DNA from: Acidimicrobiaceae bacterium
GTDB lineage: Bacteria > Actinomycetota > Acidimicrobiia > Acidimicrobiales > Bog-793
DNA length: 6,084 bases
Assembly (NCBI GenBank): GCA_027306715.1
Contig: DAHUZG010000128.1
Coordinates: forward strand, 1-6,084
Reading direction: 5' to 3'
Shown: one piece after another, positions 1 through 5,108 of the stretch
Position numbering within the stretch: position 1 is the stretch's first letter
Layout of the letters: each line of letters begins with the position of its first letter
Made by a program: the position numbers and the translations under genes
Notes under the pieces: model-generated
Seen by the model: only the letters and a program-made list of their open reading frames with translations
What the model was told of the DNA's origin: nothing
The model's database searches: none

Positions 1-1043
1 CGCCCCGGGGATTCTGCGCGGGGGTGGAGATGGCCATCAAGGCGCTCGCGTGGATGGTGCGCATCTTCGAGCCGCCGGTCTACTGCTACCACGAGATCGT
101 CCACAACCGGCTGATCGTCGAGGAATTCGAGCGCCAGGGCGTCGTCTTCGTCGACGACGTCGACGACGTGCCGCCCGGCGCCCCGCTGATGCTCTCCGCG
201 CACGGCTCGGCGCCCGAGGTCGAGCAGGCCGCCGCCGAGCGCGGCCGGACGGTCGTCAACTCCGTCTGCCCGCTCGTCACCAAGGTCCACCACGAGCTCA
301 AGGTGCGCGCCGGCAAGGGCTACGTCGTCGTCTACGTCGGCCACGCCGGGCACGAGGAGGCGATCGGGACGATGGCCGTGGCGCCGCGGGCGGTCCGCCT
401 CGTCGAGAGCGTCGAGGACGTCGAGCAGCTGGCCGACCCCGGCGCCCCCGTGGCGCTGCTCGCCCAGACGACCCTCCCCCACGACGAGTGGGCCGGAGTC
501 GCCGAGGCGACCCGGAGGCGCTTCCCCGAGCTGTGGATGCCGGGGCGCTCGGACCTCTGCTACGCCACGACCAACCGCCAGGCGGCGCTCGAGGCGATCG
601 CCGGTCGTTGCGACGCCGTCGTCGTGATCGGCTCGGCGAACTCCTCGAACACCGTCTCGCTCGCCCGCGTCGCCGCAGCCTCGGGCTGCAAGCGGGTGCT
701 GCGGGTCAACTCCGCCGAGGAGCTCCCGGGCGACCTCGCCGGGGTGGTCGGCGTCACCGCCGGCGCCTCGGCGCCGGACTGGCTTGTCACCGAGGTGGTC
801 GAGGCGCTCGCCCCGCGCCAGGGTGTCGAGACCGTGCGGACCGTCGAGGAGGACGAGTACTTCCCGCCGCCCCGGGACCTGCGCGACCTGCTGCGGGCGC
901 TCTCGGGCGCCGCCCGGCTGGCGCTCGGGGCACCGGCACCGGCACCGGCCGGAGCGCCGGCGTCGGGTGACAGCGCCTCCGGCACCTCCGGCGACCGGGA
1001 GGTGTCGGCGACCGAGATGCTCGTCGCCGGGGCCCGCCGGTGA
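1..1043 (+). CDS. ispH: 4-hydroxy-3-methylbut-2-enyl diphosphate reductase (IspH/LytB), 5' end cut off by window
   Basis: IspH is a cytosolic [4Fe-4S] enzyme that reduces HMBPP to IPP and DMAPP, the last step of the MEP isoprenoid pathway. The reading frame is open from base 3, and bases 3-26 encode PRGFCAGV, the family's N-terminal motif with the first cluster cysteine (15-17). The GTG at 24 is therefore internal, and roughly ten N-terminal residues lie outside the window. The other two cluster cysteines are in SVCPLVTKVH (267-269) and DLCYATTNRQ (558-560). Substrate-site motifs are also visible: HEIVHN, SAHGS, GHAGHEE with its catalytic Glu, QTTLP, GSANSSN and GASAPDWL. The core ends near FPPPRDLRDLL (about base 895). 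It is followed by about 50 Ala/Pro/Gly/Ser-rich residues that E. coli IspH lacks. The TGA overlaps the GTG of the downstream glycosyltransferase, so the two are probably co-transcribed. The function is secure because every key residue in the visible part is present. Confidence 0.96.
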   Translation, partial: PRGFCAGVEMAIKALAWMVRIFEPPVYCYHEIVHNRLIVEEFERQGVVFVDDVDDVPPGAPLMLSAHGSAPEVEQAAAERGRTVVNSVCPLVTKVHHELKVRAGKGYVVVYVGHAGHEEAIGTMAVAPRAVRLVESVEDVEQLADPGAPVALLAQTTLPHDEWAGVAEATRRRFPELWMPGRSDLCYATTNRQAALEAIAGRCDAVVVIGSANSSNTVSLARVAAASGCKRVLRVNSAEELPGDLAGVVGVTAGASAPDWLVTEVVEALAPRQGVETVRTVEEDEYFPPPRDLRDLLRALSGAARLALGAPAPAPAGAPASGDSASGTSGDREVSATEMLVAGARR

Positions 1044-1882
1044 GCTCCCGGCTGGTGCGACGGGCCTTTTCGCGACCGCGGAGCACGCCGTCGCGCGCCG
1101 CGCGGCGCGCCCGCGCCCTCGACGCGCTCGTCGACGAGGTGGCGATCGAGCGCTTCCACGAGGCGCACGGCCATCCCGAGCTGCCCCCTGTCGCCGTCGT
1201 CATCGCCTCGTACAAAGAGCGTGACAGCATCAGCCGGGTGATGCAGCAGATGCCGAAGCAGATCTGCGAGCTCGAGGCGGCGGCGATCGTCGTCGTCGAC
1301 GGCGAGGAGGATGGCACCGCCGAGATCGTGCGGGCTGCCGGCCAGTACGCCTGCGTGGCGCCGGTCAACCGGGGACAGGGGGCGGCTCTGCGCCTCGGCT
1401 ACCGCCTGGCGCGCGAGCACGGAGCCCGTTACGTCGTCACCGGCGACGCCGACGGCCAGACCGATCCCGCCGACCTCGCCGTCGTGCTCGGCCCGGTCGT
1501 GGACGGCAGCGCCGATTTCGTCAACGGCTCCCGGCGGCTCGGCACCACCGCCTCCAACGACGCCGTGCGGAACCTCGGCGTCGTCGTCTACGCGCAGGTG
1601 ATCAGCCTGCTCACCGGCACCAAGGTGACCGATACCGCCAACCCGGTGCGGGCGCTGCGCGCCGAGACGACCGCGCAGCTGACCCTCGACGAGCCGCAGT
1701 ACCAAGCCTCTGAGCTGCTGATCGGGGCGATCATGTCCGGGGCGCGCTACGCCGAGCGCCCGGTGCGGATGCACGAGCGCACCTCCGGCAGCTCGAAGAA
1801 GGGCGGCAACCTGCTCTACGGGCTCCGCTACGGGCGGGTGGTGCTGCGCACGTGGCTGCGCGAGCGGGCCGCCCGGCACTGA
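1040..1882 (+). CDS. Family 2 glycosyltransferase (dolichyl-phosphate-mannose-synthase-like)
   Basis: This 280-residue GT-A-fold glycosyltransferase transfers a sugar from a nucleotide-sugar donor; acceptor and sugar are not known. After a basic N-terminal stretch (1-48), the catalytic domain opens with VAVVIASYKERDSI (51-64). The nucleotide-binding VVVDGEEDGT follows (84-93), then RGQGAALRLGYRLA (111-124). The metal-binding DxD is in GDADGQTDP (135-143). GSRRLG (163-168) and the acceptor-side segment around QYQASELL (219-226), ending in a basic GSSKKGG (250-256), complete the fold. There are no membrane helices, so it should be soluble or peripheral at the membrane. The GTG start overlaps the ispH stop in a GTGA, which supports coupled translation. 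A later in-frame GTG (1139) would still keep the domain. Coupling to ispH suggests a polyprenyl-phosphate or other isoprenoid-lipid acceptor (inference). HpnI-like hopanoid GT2 is an alternative that cannot be decided here. The stop codon lies in a 14-bp tandem repeat. Confidence 0.88.
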   Translation: MSSRLVRRAFSRPRSTPSRAARRARALDALVDEVAIERFHEAHGHPELPPVAVVIASYKERDSISRVMQQMPKQICELEAAAIVVVDGEEDGTAEIVRAAGQYACVAPVNRGQGAALRLGYRLAREHGARYVVTGDADGQTDPADLAVVLGPVVDGSADFVNGSRRLGTTASNDAVRNLGVVVYAQVISLLTGTKVTDTANPVRALRAETTAQLTLDEPQYQASELLIGAIMSGARYAERPVRMHERTSGSSKKGGNLLYGLRYGRVVLRTWLRERAARH

Positions 1883-1912
1883 CAGCCCGGCACTGACCGC
1901 CCGGCGCTGGCA
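1871..1912. repeat. 14-bp tandem repeat, three copies, spanning the GT2 stop codon
   Basis: Three contiguous 14-bp units lie at 1871-1884 (GCCCGGCACTGACA), 1885-1898 (GCCCGGCACTGACC) and 1899-1912 (GCCCGGCGCTGGCA). Copies 1 and 2 differ only at the last base; copy 3 has two further changes. Copy 1 supplies the real TGA (1880-1882). Copy 2 places another TGA 14 bases on, in a different frame, and copy 3 has TGG at that position. Slippage duplication is the simplest origin. Confidence 0.85.
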
Positions 1913-1916
1913 AGAC

Positions 1917-1933
1917 GGGCCCCCTCGGGGTCC
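1917..1933 (+). terminator. Short GC hairpin after the ispH-GT2 operon (possible terminator)
   Basis: GGGCCCC (1917-1923) can pair with GGGGTCC (1927-1933), giving seven pairs including one G-U, across the 3-base loop CTC. It lies 35 bases after the GT2 stop, which is a sensible place for a terminator. No T-run follows, which is common in high-GC actinobacteria but leaves the call weak. Confidence 0.35.
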
Positions 1934-2048
1934 TCCCGACGACGCGTCAAGCCGTGAGCAGACGATGAGCCGCGAGTTAGGGCCGGGGTGCGCGGCGACA
2001 ACCCGCAGGCACGGCGCCCTACGGTCGACCTTGAAGGCATGACGCCGC

Positions 2049-2068
2049 ACGCGTCCTTGAACGCGTCC
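2049..2068. promoter_or_regulatory. Direct repeat ACGCGTCC-TTGA-ACGCGTCC upstream of the Kelch gene
   Basis: ACGCGTCC occurs at 2049-2056 and again at 2061-2068, separated by TTGA. Each copy contains the self-complementary ACGCGT, so the pair has both direct and dyad symmetry. It ends 37 bases before the preferred start of the Kelch gene, where an operator could sit. I see no convincing -35/-10 pair in 1883-2105, so a regulatory role is only a suggestion. Confidence 0.25.
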
Positions 2069-2092
2069 GGCCCGAGCGAGAATCGAGGTGAC

Positions 2093-2098
2093 GAGGAG
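2093..2098 (+). promoter_or_regulatory. Shine-Dalgarno site deciding the Kelch gene start
   Basis: GAGGAG lies 7 bases upstream of the GTG at 2106, which is ideal spacing. It is only 1 base from the in-frame GTG at 2100 and downstream of the in-frame GTG at 2088. The site therefore favours 2106 as the start. Confidence 0.65.
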
Positions 2099-2105
2099 CG
2101 TGACC

Positions 2106-4391
2106 GTGCAACAGACGCCTCCTTCATCAACTAGCGAGTCGGGCGCCGTGATCGCCCGGGCCGCGCGGCGCCGGAGAGGGTCGGCGGTCGCCGCCGGCGC
2201 CCACCTGGCACGCCGGGCAGTCCCGGCGGTGCTCGCCGGCGGCTTGGCCGCCGGCCTCGGTGCCGGCCTGCTCGGAGCCGGCGTCGCCTCGGCGGCGACC
2301 ATCGGGACCTTCAGCCCCACCGGCTCGCTCGCCACCGCCCGCGCCGACGCTTCAGCGAGCCAGCTTCCCGGCGGTGACGTGCTCGTGGCCGGAGGGCTCA
2401 CCGGTTCCGGCGCCTCGGCGGCGCCGACCGCCACGGCCGAGGTCTACGACCCGACGACGGGAAGCTTCTCGAGCGCCGGGTCACTGCTCACGGCGCGCTA
2501 CGACGCCGTCGCCCAGCTGCTCAACAACGGCGACGTGCTCGTCGCCGGCGGCGTCAGCGGCAGCGGCGCCTCGGCGGCGCCGACGGCTGCCACCGAGCTC
2601 TACGACCCCTCGTCGAACAGCTTCTCCCCGGCGCCGGGACTGCCCGTGGCGGTGTTCGACGCCAGCGTCGCCCCGCTGTCGAACGGCGACGTGCTCGTCA
2701 TCGGCGGATACAGCTCGAGCGTTGCCTCGCCGGCGCCGTCGGCCTCGGTGGCGCTGTACGACCCCGCCACCAACCAGGTGACGAGCGCCGCCTCGCTCTC
2801 GACCGCCCGTGCGCTCGCCACCGCCACGGTCCTTCCGAACGGCGAGGTCCTCGTCGCCGGCGGGATGGGGGCCTCGGGGGCGCTCAGCTCCGCAGAGCTC
2901 TACAACCCGACGACCAACACCTGGTCGAGCACGGGCTCTCTCACTGCGGCCCGCGCCAGCGCCACAGCGACGCTGCTCGGTGACGGCGAGGTCCTTGTCG
3001 CCGGTGGCGACACCGGCACCGGCACGGCCCTCTCGAGCGCCGAGGTCTACGACCCCTCAGACGGCGCCTTCAGCGCCACCGGGTCGCTCACCGTGGCACG
3101 CAACGGCGCCTCGGCGGAGCTGTTGCCCTCAGGTGACGTACTCGTCGCCGGCGGCCAGGATGCCAGCGGCGCCCCGCTGTCGAGCGCCGAGCTCTACAGC
3201 CCCTCGTCGGGAAGCTTCGCGGCGACCGGCTCGCTCGGCACGGCGCGCTCGCAGGCGAGCATGGTCTCGCTTCCCGGCACCGGCACCGTGCTCGTCGCCG
3301 GCGGCGTCACCACCGGCGGCGCCCCGACCTCTAGCGCAGAGGTCTACACCGCCGGCATCCCGGCGAGCTTCACGAGCGCCGCCTCGGCCAGCTTCGAGAT
3401 CGGTGTGGCCGGCAGCTACACGGTCACCACGTCCGGATCTCCGGCGGCGACGCTGAGCGAGAGCGGGGTGCTCCCGGCAGGCCTGAGCTTCACCGCCAAC
3501 GGCGGCACGGCGACGATCTCCGGCACGCCGAGCGGTGCCACAGGGAGCTTCTCGGTACGGGTCTTCGCCAGCAACGGCGCCGGCTCACCCATCAGCCAGA
3601 CGCTCGCCATCACCGTCCGCCCGTCTCCGGCGACCGGGTTCCTCGGCGCGACCCAGTCCGGCGCCGTCTACGCCGAGGGCAAGGCGACAGCGGGCTCCTC
3701 GCTCTCGCTCAACACCTCGGTCCGCCCGGCTGTCGCCGTCGCCTCTGACCCGACCGGCGGCTACTACGTCGTCACGAGCAAGGGCAACGTCTTCAACGAA
3801 GGCGGTGCGACCTTCTACGGCTCTCAGGCACACGGCAGGCTGGCCGCCCCGATAGCGGCGTTCGCCGTCACCCCCGACGGCAAGGGCTACTGGCTGGCGG
3901 CACGCAACGGCGCCGTCTACCCCTTCGGCGACGCCACCAGCTACTCCTCGCTCAGCCTCAACGCCAAGGTGCGACCGCTCGTCGCGATCGTGTCGACGCC
4001 GGACGGCAAGGGCTACTGGCTCGTCACCTCCAAGGGCAACGTCTTCAACGAAGGCGACGCCGGTTTCTTCGGCTCGAAGGCGAGCGTCCGCCGCCTCCCG
4101 CACCCGCTCGTCAGCGCCGGCACCACGCCGGACGGCAAGGGCTACTGGCTCGTGAGCTCGGGCGGGAACATCTACAACTTCGGCGACGCCAAGTTCTTCG
4201 GCTCGAAGGCGACGGCCAGGCTCGCCCACCCGATCGCCGGCTTCGCCCCGACACTCGACGGGCTCGGCTACTACCTGATGGGAAGCGACGGCACCGTCTA
4301 CCCCTTCGGTGACGCCCCGGCCTACGGCTCGCCGTCGAGCGCCACGCCGGCGCCGACCTCGCCGTTCGTCGGGATCTCCGTCACCGGCTGA
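2106..4391 (+). CDS. Secreted Kelch-repeat protein with Ig-like spacer and C-terminal six-repeat (second propeller) domain
   Basis: This is a large extracytoplasmic protein of about 761 residues, function unknown. GTG 2106 is preferred because GAGGAG lies 7 bases upstream; an in-frame GTG at 2088 would add six residues. The signal peptide has a basic region (RRRR at 21-24), a hydrophobic stretch (about 38-60) and a likely cleavage after ASA (61-63). Residues 65 to about 414 hold seven Kelch-type repeats of 47-52 residues with the pattern GSL.TAR, LL..G.VLVAGG, AE.YDP. Seven copies fit a closed seven-bladed beta-propeller; repeat 3 is divergent and lacks TAR. Residues about 420-507 match the He_PIG/Ig-like pattern (VLPAGLSFTANGG, ISGTPSGATGSFSV). 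Residues 511-761 are six repeats of 41-43 residues built on GYWLV.S.GNV.NFGDA.FFGS, with TPDGKG at most joins. Such domains usually mediate binding or surface scaffolding. No sorting signal or C-terminal membrane helix is seen, so it is probably released or loosely wall-bound. Confidence 0.88.
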   Translation: MQQTPPSSTSESGAVIARAARRRRGSAVAAGAHLARRAVPAVLAGGLAAGLGAGLLGAGVASAATIGTFSPTGSLATARADASASQLPGGDVLVAGGLTGSGASAAPTATAEVYDPTTGSFSSAGSLLTARYDAVAQLLNNGDVLVAGGVSGSGASAAPTAATELYDPSSNSFSPAPGLPVAVFDASVAPLSNGDVLVIGGYSSSVASPAPSASVALYDPATNQVTSAASLSTARALATATVLPNGEVLVAGGMGASGALSSAELYNPTTNTWSSTGSLTAARASATATLLGDGEVLVAGGDTGTGTALSSAEVYDPSDGAFSATGSLTVARNGASAELLPSGDVLVAGGQDASGAPLSSAELYSPSSGSFAATGSLGTARSQASMVSLPGTGTVLVAGGVTTGGAPTSSAEVYTAGIPASFTSAASASFEIGVAGSYTVTTSGSPAATLSESGVLPAGLSFTANGGTATISGTPSGATGSFSVRVFASNGAGSPISQTLAITVRPSPATGFLGATQSGAVYAEGKATAGSSLSLNTSVRPAVAVASDPTGGYYVVTSKGNVFNEGGATFYGSQAHGRLAAPIAAFAVTPDGKGYWLAARNGAVYPFGDATSYSSLSLNAKVRPLVAIVSTPDGKGYWLVTSKGNVFNEGDAGFFGSKASVRRLPHPLVSAGTTPDGKGYWLVSSGGNIYNFGDAKFFGSKATARLAHPIAGFAPTLDGLGYYLMGSDGTVYPFGDAPAYGSPSSATPAPTSPFVGISVTG
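2295..3350 (+). repeat. Seven Kelch-type repeats in the coding sequence
   Basis: Seven units of about 141-156 bases encode the blades of the predicted first propeller. The best conserved element is G(D/E)VLVAGG, present in all but repeat 3 (GDVLVIGG) and slightly altered in repeat 7 (GTVLVAGG). The first two units share a stretch of about 20 identical bases encoding GASAAPT. Units 4-7 lack that loop insertion and resemble one another more closely, which suggests expansion in two groups. Confidence 0.85.
3636..4388 (+). repeat. Six ~42-residue repeats (GYWLV/NFGDA type) forming the C-terminal domain
   Basis: The repeat starts lie at 3636, 3759, 3885, 4011, 4140 and 4266, giving units of 123-129 bases. 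Each begins with an aromatic GYW, GYY or GF motif, continues with a [S/N]GxVY or KGNVFN turn and a G(D)A..(F/Y)GS element, and most end in TPDGKG. Units 1 and 3 share SSLSLN..VRP, and units 2 and 4 share TSKGNVFNEG, so a two-unit block was probably duplicated. Six such units could close as a six-bladed propeller (inference). Confidence 0.8.
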
Positions 4392-4397
4392 CCAGGT

Positions 4398-4428
4398 GGC
4401 CGGCGGCGGCGCGAGGTCGCCGCCGGCC
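4398..4428 (+). terminator. Perfect 11-bp GC hairpin just after the Kelch gene
   Basis: GGCCGGCGGCG (4398-4408) is exactly complementary to CGCCGCCGGCC (4418-4428), with a 9-base loop. It begins 7 bases after the Kelch gene stop, and GGT/ACC outside a small bulge can extend the stem. There is no T-run, so this would be a U-less actinobacterial-type terminator. Confidence 0.6.
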
Positions 4429-4445
4429 GCACCAGCCAGCTCACG

Positions 4446-4484
4446 GCCGGGCCGCCGCTTCCTTCGGGAAGCCGGCGGCCCGGC
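4446..4484. terminator. Long UUCG-capped hairpin between convergent genes (bidirectional terminator candidate)
   Basis: Bases 4446-4462 pair with 4467-4484 to form a 17-bp stem with a single bulged C at 4473. The stem is closed by the stable C(TTCG)G tetraloop at 4463-4466. It lies between the ends of the + strand Kelch gene (4391) and the - strand small gene (4541), so it could stop transcription from both sides. Neither side carries a T-run. Together with the hairpin at 4398-4428 it accounts for most of the 149-base gap. Confidence 0.7.
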
Positions 4485-4540
4485 TGCGCGTCACGGCGCC
4501 GCACAGGGCGAACGGGGCCGGCAGCCCTACCGCGGCGGGG

Positions 4541-4777
4541 TCAGCGCAGGCGCAGCTTCGCCTCGATGGCGGCGAGGTCGTCGTCGAGCTGGGCGGCATC
4601 GGCGAGCTGGCCCATCGCCCGCAGCTCGTCGGCAGCGCCGCGGGCGGCAGAGACAAAGCGCGCCCACGCCTGCTCGTCGCTGCCGAGACCGGCCCGCGCG
4701 CCTCTTCCCGAGCGCACCGGCATCGGGTCGGCGACGTCGAGGCGGGGCCGGACCTGAGCGGGATGGACTGCGGGCAT
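4541..4777 (-). CDS. Small hypothetical protein, 78 aa, helical C-terminal half
   Basis: I do not recognise the family. The ATG at 4777 is chosen because AGGAG (4783-4787) sits 5 bases upstream. The open frame continues further upstream, but that part has a Cys/Trp/Arg composition typical of non-coding DNA. Residues 1-32 are Pro/Arg/Gly-rich and probably disordered. Residues 33-78 are rich in Ala, Asp, Glu, Gln and Leu and read as one or two amphipathic helices with possible coiled-coil character (SDEQAWARFVSAAR, then ELRAMGQLADAAQLDDDLAAIEAKL). There is no signal peptide or membrane segment, so it is likely cytosolic. It converges with the Kelch gene and lies downstream of, but 326 bases from, the Tat/LAFTG gene on the same strand, so it probably has its own promoter. 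The strong ribosome site and the sensible composition make it a likely real gene. Confidence 0.65.
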   Translation of the reverse strand: MPAVHPAQVRPRLDVADPMPVRSGRGARAGLGSDEQAWARFVSAARGAADELRAMGQLADAAQLDDDLAAIEAKLRLR

Positions 4778-4782
4778 TAGCT

Positions 4783-4787
4783 CTCCT
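4783..4787 (-). promoter_or_regulatory. Shine-Dalgarno site of the 78-aa gene
   Basis: Read on the - strand this is AGGAG (within ACAGGAGAG), followed by a 5-base spacer and ATG. It is the clearest ribosome binding site in the window and decides the start at 4777 over longer alternatives. Confidence 0.7.
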
Positions 4788-4904
4788 GTCTCGACGAGCG
4801 GTGGACCGCTCTCAGATGACTCCCGGCAGATCATCGACCTGGCTGCTGCTGAGCGTCCAGGCACGAATGTGTCTTTCCCATTTTTACTCGATAATCTGCT
4901 CCAG

Positions 4905-4929
4905 CACTGCCACGTAGTGTGCCAACACT
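4905..4929. promoter_or_regulatory. Overlapping inverted repeats with ACACT/AGTGT half sites (operator candidate)
   Basis: AGTGT (4916-4920) and ACACT (4925-4929) form a perfect inverted repeat with a 4-base centre. The same AGTG also pairs with CACT at 4905-4908 across 7 bases, so three half sites share one centre. The cluster is 128 bases or more upstream of the 78-aa gene on the - strand and beside the AT-rich island. A repressor or activator site is plausible but not shown. Confidence 0.3.
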
Positions 4930-5066
4930 GTGACCGGCTGTGAGCCGGGAGTCCGTAAGAACACCCAATGCGAGGCTGGCACCGCTCCTCGCGCGCCAAG
5001 CGTCGACTGCGGAGGGTGGCGCCTGAGCGACTCAGCATCCTCGCGTACGGGCGTGACATCGGCACC

Positions 5067-5108
5067 GAGCAGCTCCTACCGAGCGGCTCCTAGCGAGCAG
5101 CCCCTACT
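5067..5108. repeat. 14-bp tandem repeat, three copies, spanning the stop of the LAFTG protein gene
   Basis: The units are 5067-5080 (GAGCAGCTCCTACC), 5081-5094 (GAGCGGCTCCTAGC) and 5095-5108 (GAGCAGCCCCTACT). On the - strand each carries TAG, at 5106-5104, 5092-5090 and 5078-5076. Because 14 is not a multiple of three, the three TAGs fall in three different frames. The first is the actual stop. The unit is unrelated in sequence to the 14-bp repeat at 1871-1912. Confidence 0.85.

Larger units (their letters stand above)
4778..5103. other. 326-bp non-coding gap with AT-rich island and dyad repeats
   Basis: No protein is convincingly encoded here on either strand. About 4868-4900 is the most AT-rich stretch in the window (TTTTTACTCGATAATC), and it probably contains the promoter of the 78-aa gene, although no well-spaced -35/-10 pair can be fixed. 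Next to it is a cluster of ACACT/AGTGT half sites (4905-4929). A small perfect inverted repeat, CCGGC-TGTGA-GCCGG, follows at 4934-4948. The right end (5067-5108) is a tandem repeat over the stop of the next gene. Confidence 0.55.

Noticed and set aside
560..2434. Very long open frame on the - strand (over 600 codons)
   Set aside because: It runs antisense through ispH, GT2 and the Kelch start, with low-complexity Ala/Arg/Pro composition and no domain. Long antisense frames are expected at this GC content.
3585..4229. Open frame of 214 codons on the - strand
   Set aside because: It is the mirror of the C-terminal Kelch-gene repeats; its own repeats only reflect that coding sequence.
4831..4881. 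Sixteen-codon - strand frame (MGKTHSCLDAQQQPGR) as a leader peptide
   Set aside because: Only a weak GAG lies upstream, with no attenuator-like structure or codon run to support it.
4778..5065. Upstream extension of the 78-aa gene to give 174 residues
   Set aside because: The extension has a Cys/Trp/Arg-rich, non-protein-like sequence and covers the AT-rich island; the strong AGGAG supports the start at 4777.
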